Source of the DNA: Caloramator sp.
GTDB lineage: Bacteria > Bacillota > Clostridia > Clostridiales > Caloramatoraceae
NCBI GenBank assembly: GCA_026416875.1
Contig: JAOAEI010000005.1
Coordinates: 1-51,215, forward strand
Reading direction: 5' to 3'
Length of the DNA: 51,215 nucleotides
Shown here piece by piece: positions 50,422 to 51,215 of the stretch. The notes beneath the pieces were generated by a model. The model was not told the DNA's origin. It did no database searches and was given only the letters and a program-made list of their open reading frames with translations. How positions within the stretch are numbered: the stretch's first letter is position 1; each line of letters begins with the position of its first letter. The translations under genes were made by a program, and so were the position numbers.

Positions 50422-51215
50422 CTAAGCTTTAAACTTGCTGATTTTATTGTTGAGGTCTTCGGAAATTGATTTAAGGCTTTTTGATAGTTGTGCTACTTCG
50501 CTTATAATAGAATTCATTTCCAGCGTAGAGGATGATATTTGTTCTGATGATGCTGAAATTTCCTGAGCAACTGAAGATACAGATTCAACTTTAGAAAGGA
50601 CGATATCTTTAGCTTCTATAGTTTTATTTACAGATTCAAAGGTTTGATTAATGTATGGTGGTATATTTTCTATTGAAGTAAGTATATTATTAAATGAGTT
50701 TATTGCATCCTCTGCTAGGGTTATTTGATTTTTAATTTGAGTATCTACATTATTTGAAGTTACAATAACATCCGTTGCTTCTAGTATGATAGATTCAATC
50801 AATTTTTTTATTTCCTTTGATGACTCTTGGGATTTTTCAGCAAGTTTTCTAACTTCATCAGCAACTACTGCAAAACCCTTTCCAACCTCACCTGCTCTTG
50901 CAGCCTCTATAGCAGCATTTAGTGCTAATAGATTTGTTTGTTCTGCTATACCATTTATTGTATCGGTAATTTTAGAAATATTTTTTATTTGTTCAGATAG
51001 TTCATTGAGTTTACCGATAACTTGTCTGTATCCTAAGAGGATATCTTCAAAATAATTTATTATTTTATTTATTTTTTCCTTACCTAAATTAGCAAGGTTT
51101 TCAGTTTCGTATGTTTTAGTGTTTACATTTAATAGATTAGAGTTTATCTCATCAAGCTGATGAGAAAAATCGTGGATTTGGGATACTATATCGTTAAGTT
51201 CAGTTGCTTGCTGGC
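50422..51215 (-). CDS. Methyl-accepting chemotaxis protein, C-terminal part
   Basis: The minus-strand frame is open from the window edge to TAA at 50422 (about 264 codons). The track start (50802) is internal. The signalling-domain hairpin tip is intact: [19 protein letters not shown], followed by [19 protein letters not shown]. Flanking helices are long coiled coils, and the C-terminal end ([21 protein letters not shown]) is typical. The sensor, HAMP and membrane parts lie outside the window. It couples to CheW/CheA. Ligand unknown. Confidence 0.95.
   Translation of the reverse strand, partial: QQATELNDIVSQIHDFSHQLDEINSNLLNVNTKTYETENLANLGKEKINKIINYFEDILLGYRQVIGKLNELSEQIKNISKITDTINGIAEQTNLLALNAAIEAARAGEVGKGFAVVADEVRKLAEKSQESSKEIKKLIESIILEATDVIVTSNNVDTQIKNQITLAEDAINSFNNILTSIENIPPYINQTFESVNKTIEAKDIVLSKVESVSSVAQEISASSEQISSSTLEMNSIISEVAQLSKSLKSISEDLNNKISKFKA

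Noticed and set aside
1-51215. CRISPR arrays, tRNA/rRNA genes, insertion sequences and prophage modules
   Set aside because: No regularly spaced repeats, no tRNA-like TTCGA-N-acceptor patterns with matching stems, no transposase or integrase motifs in any frame.

Overview
The window is AT-rich DNA from a strictly anaerobic, low-GC Gram-positive bacterium of the Clostridia. A Clostridiaceae member close to Caloramator would fit, but nothing here fixes the genus. The evidence is three oxygen-sensitive glycyl-radical enzyme/activase pairs (pflB-pflA, yjjI-yjjW, nrdD-nrdG), hybrid-cluster protein, reverse rubrerythrin, archaeal-type PEP carboxylase, AsnA under a T-box, strong GGAGG-type ribosome binding sites and frequent TTG/GTG starts. 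No tRNA, rRNA, CRISPR array, complete insertion sequence or prophage was seen.

Layout. 0-3 kb: 3' end of pflB, pflA, and a secreted subtilase. 3-6.3 kb: a selenium/sulfur handling group (YedE-type transporter, TusA-like carrier, DUF3343 Se/S carrier, and a divergent cysteine desulfurase/selenocysteine lyase-like enzyme). 6.4-11.5 kb: a small membrane-anchored gene interrupted by an in-frame TGA, an MFS transporter, a thioredoxin and a divergent NADH oxidase-like flavoprotein with well-formed promoters and inverted repeats, a YtxH/DUF948 pair, and a GGDEF protein. 11.6-13.5 kb: gamma-carbonic anhydrase-like protein, a selenoprotein whose Sec codon (TGA) makes ordinary ORF callers miss its first 46 residues, and an Mrp/NBP35 ATPase. 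14.2-18.5 kb: the YjjI glycyl-radical operon with a cysteine hydrolase, then L-cysteine desulfidase. 18.5-31.3 kb: mostly single genes (pseudo-rhomboid membrane protein, hcp, GPH symporter, esterase, sigma factor, reverse rubrerythrin, nucleotidase, FAD oxidoreductase, APH-type kinase, YbjQ, cupin, DeoR regulator plus sugar-phosphate kinase).

31.4-35.4 kb is a decayed accessory stretch: a truncated acetyltransferase, an NhaC antiporter, a frameshifted gene, an unknown 318-residue protein, a 59-residue small protein missed by the ORF track, and an orphan C-terminal fragment. 35.4-41.8 kb: rlmD, a NUDIX hydrolase, and a compact [NiFe] hydrogenase operon (cytochrome b5-like protein, small subunit, large subunit, maturation protease with a disrupted start), followed by a T-box(Asn)-controlled asnA. 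41.8-46.3 kb: ppcA and nrdDG with a promoter carrying two NrdR boxes. 46.3-50.3 kb: a two-component system and a MacB-type exporter locus in which an internal deletion seems to have fused the start of the membrane-fusion protein gene to the middle of the ATPase gene. The window ends inside a chemotaxis receptor.

How the genes fit together: the theme is anaerobic radical, Fe-S and redox metabolism plus selenium supply. The selenium genes at 3-6 kb and the Sec-containing protein at 12 kb make it likely that the organism makes selenocysteine, although selABCD are not in the window. Several one-base or one-codon anomalies (6508, about 33.35 kb, 40045) could be true lesions, recoding or sequencing errors and need raw-read checks.
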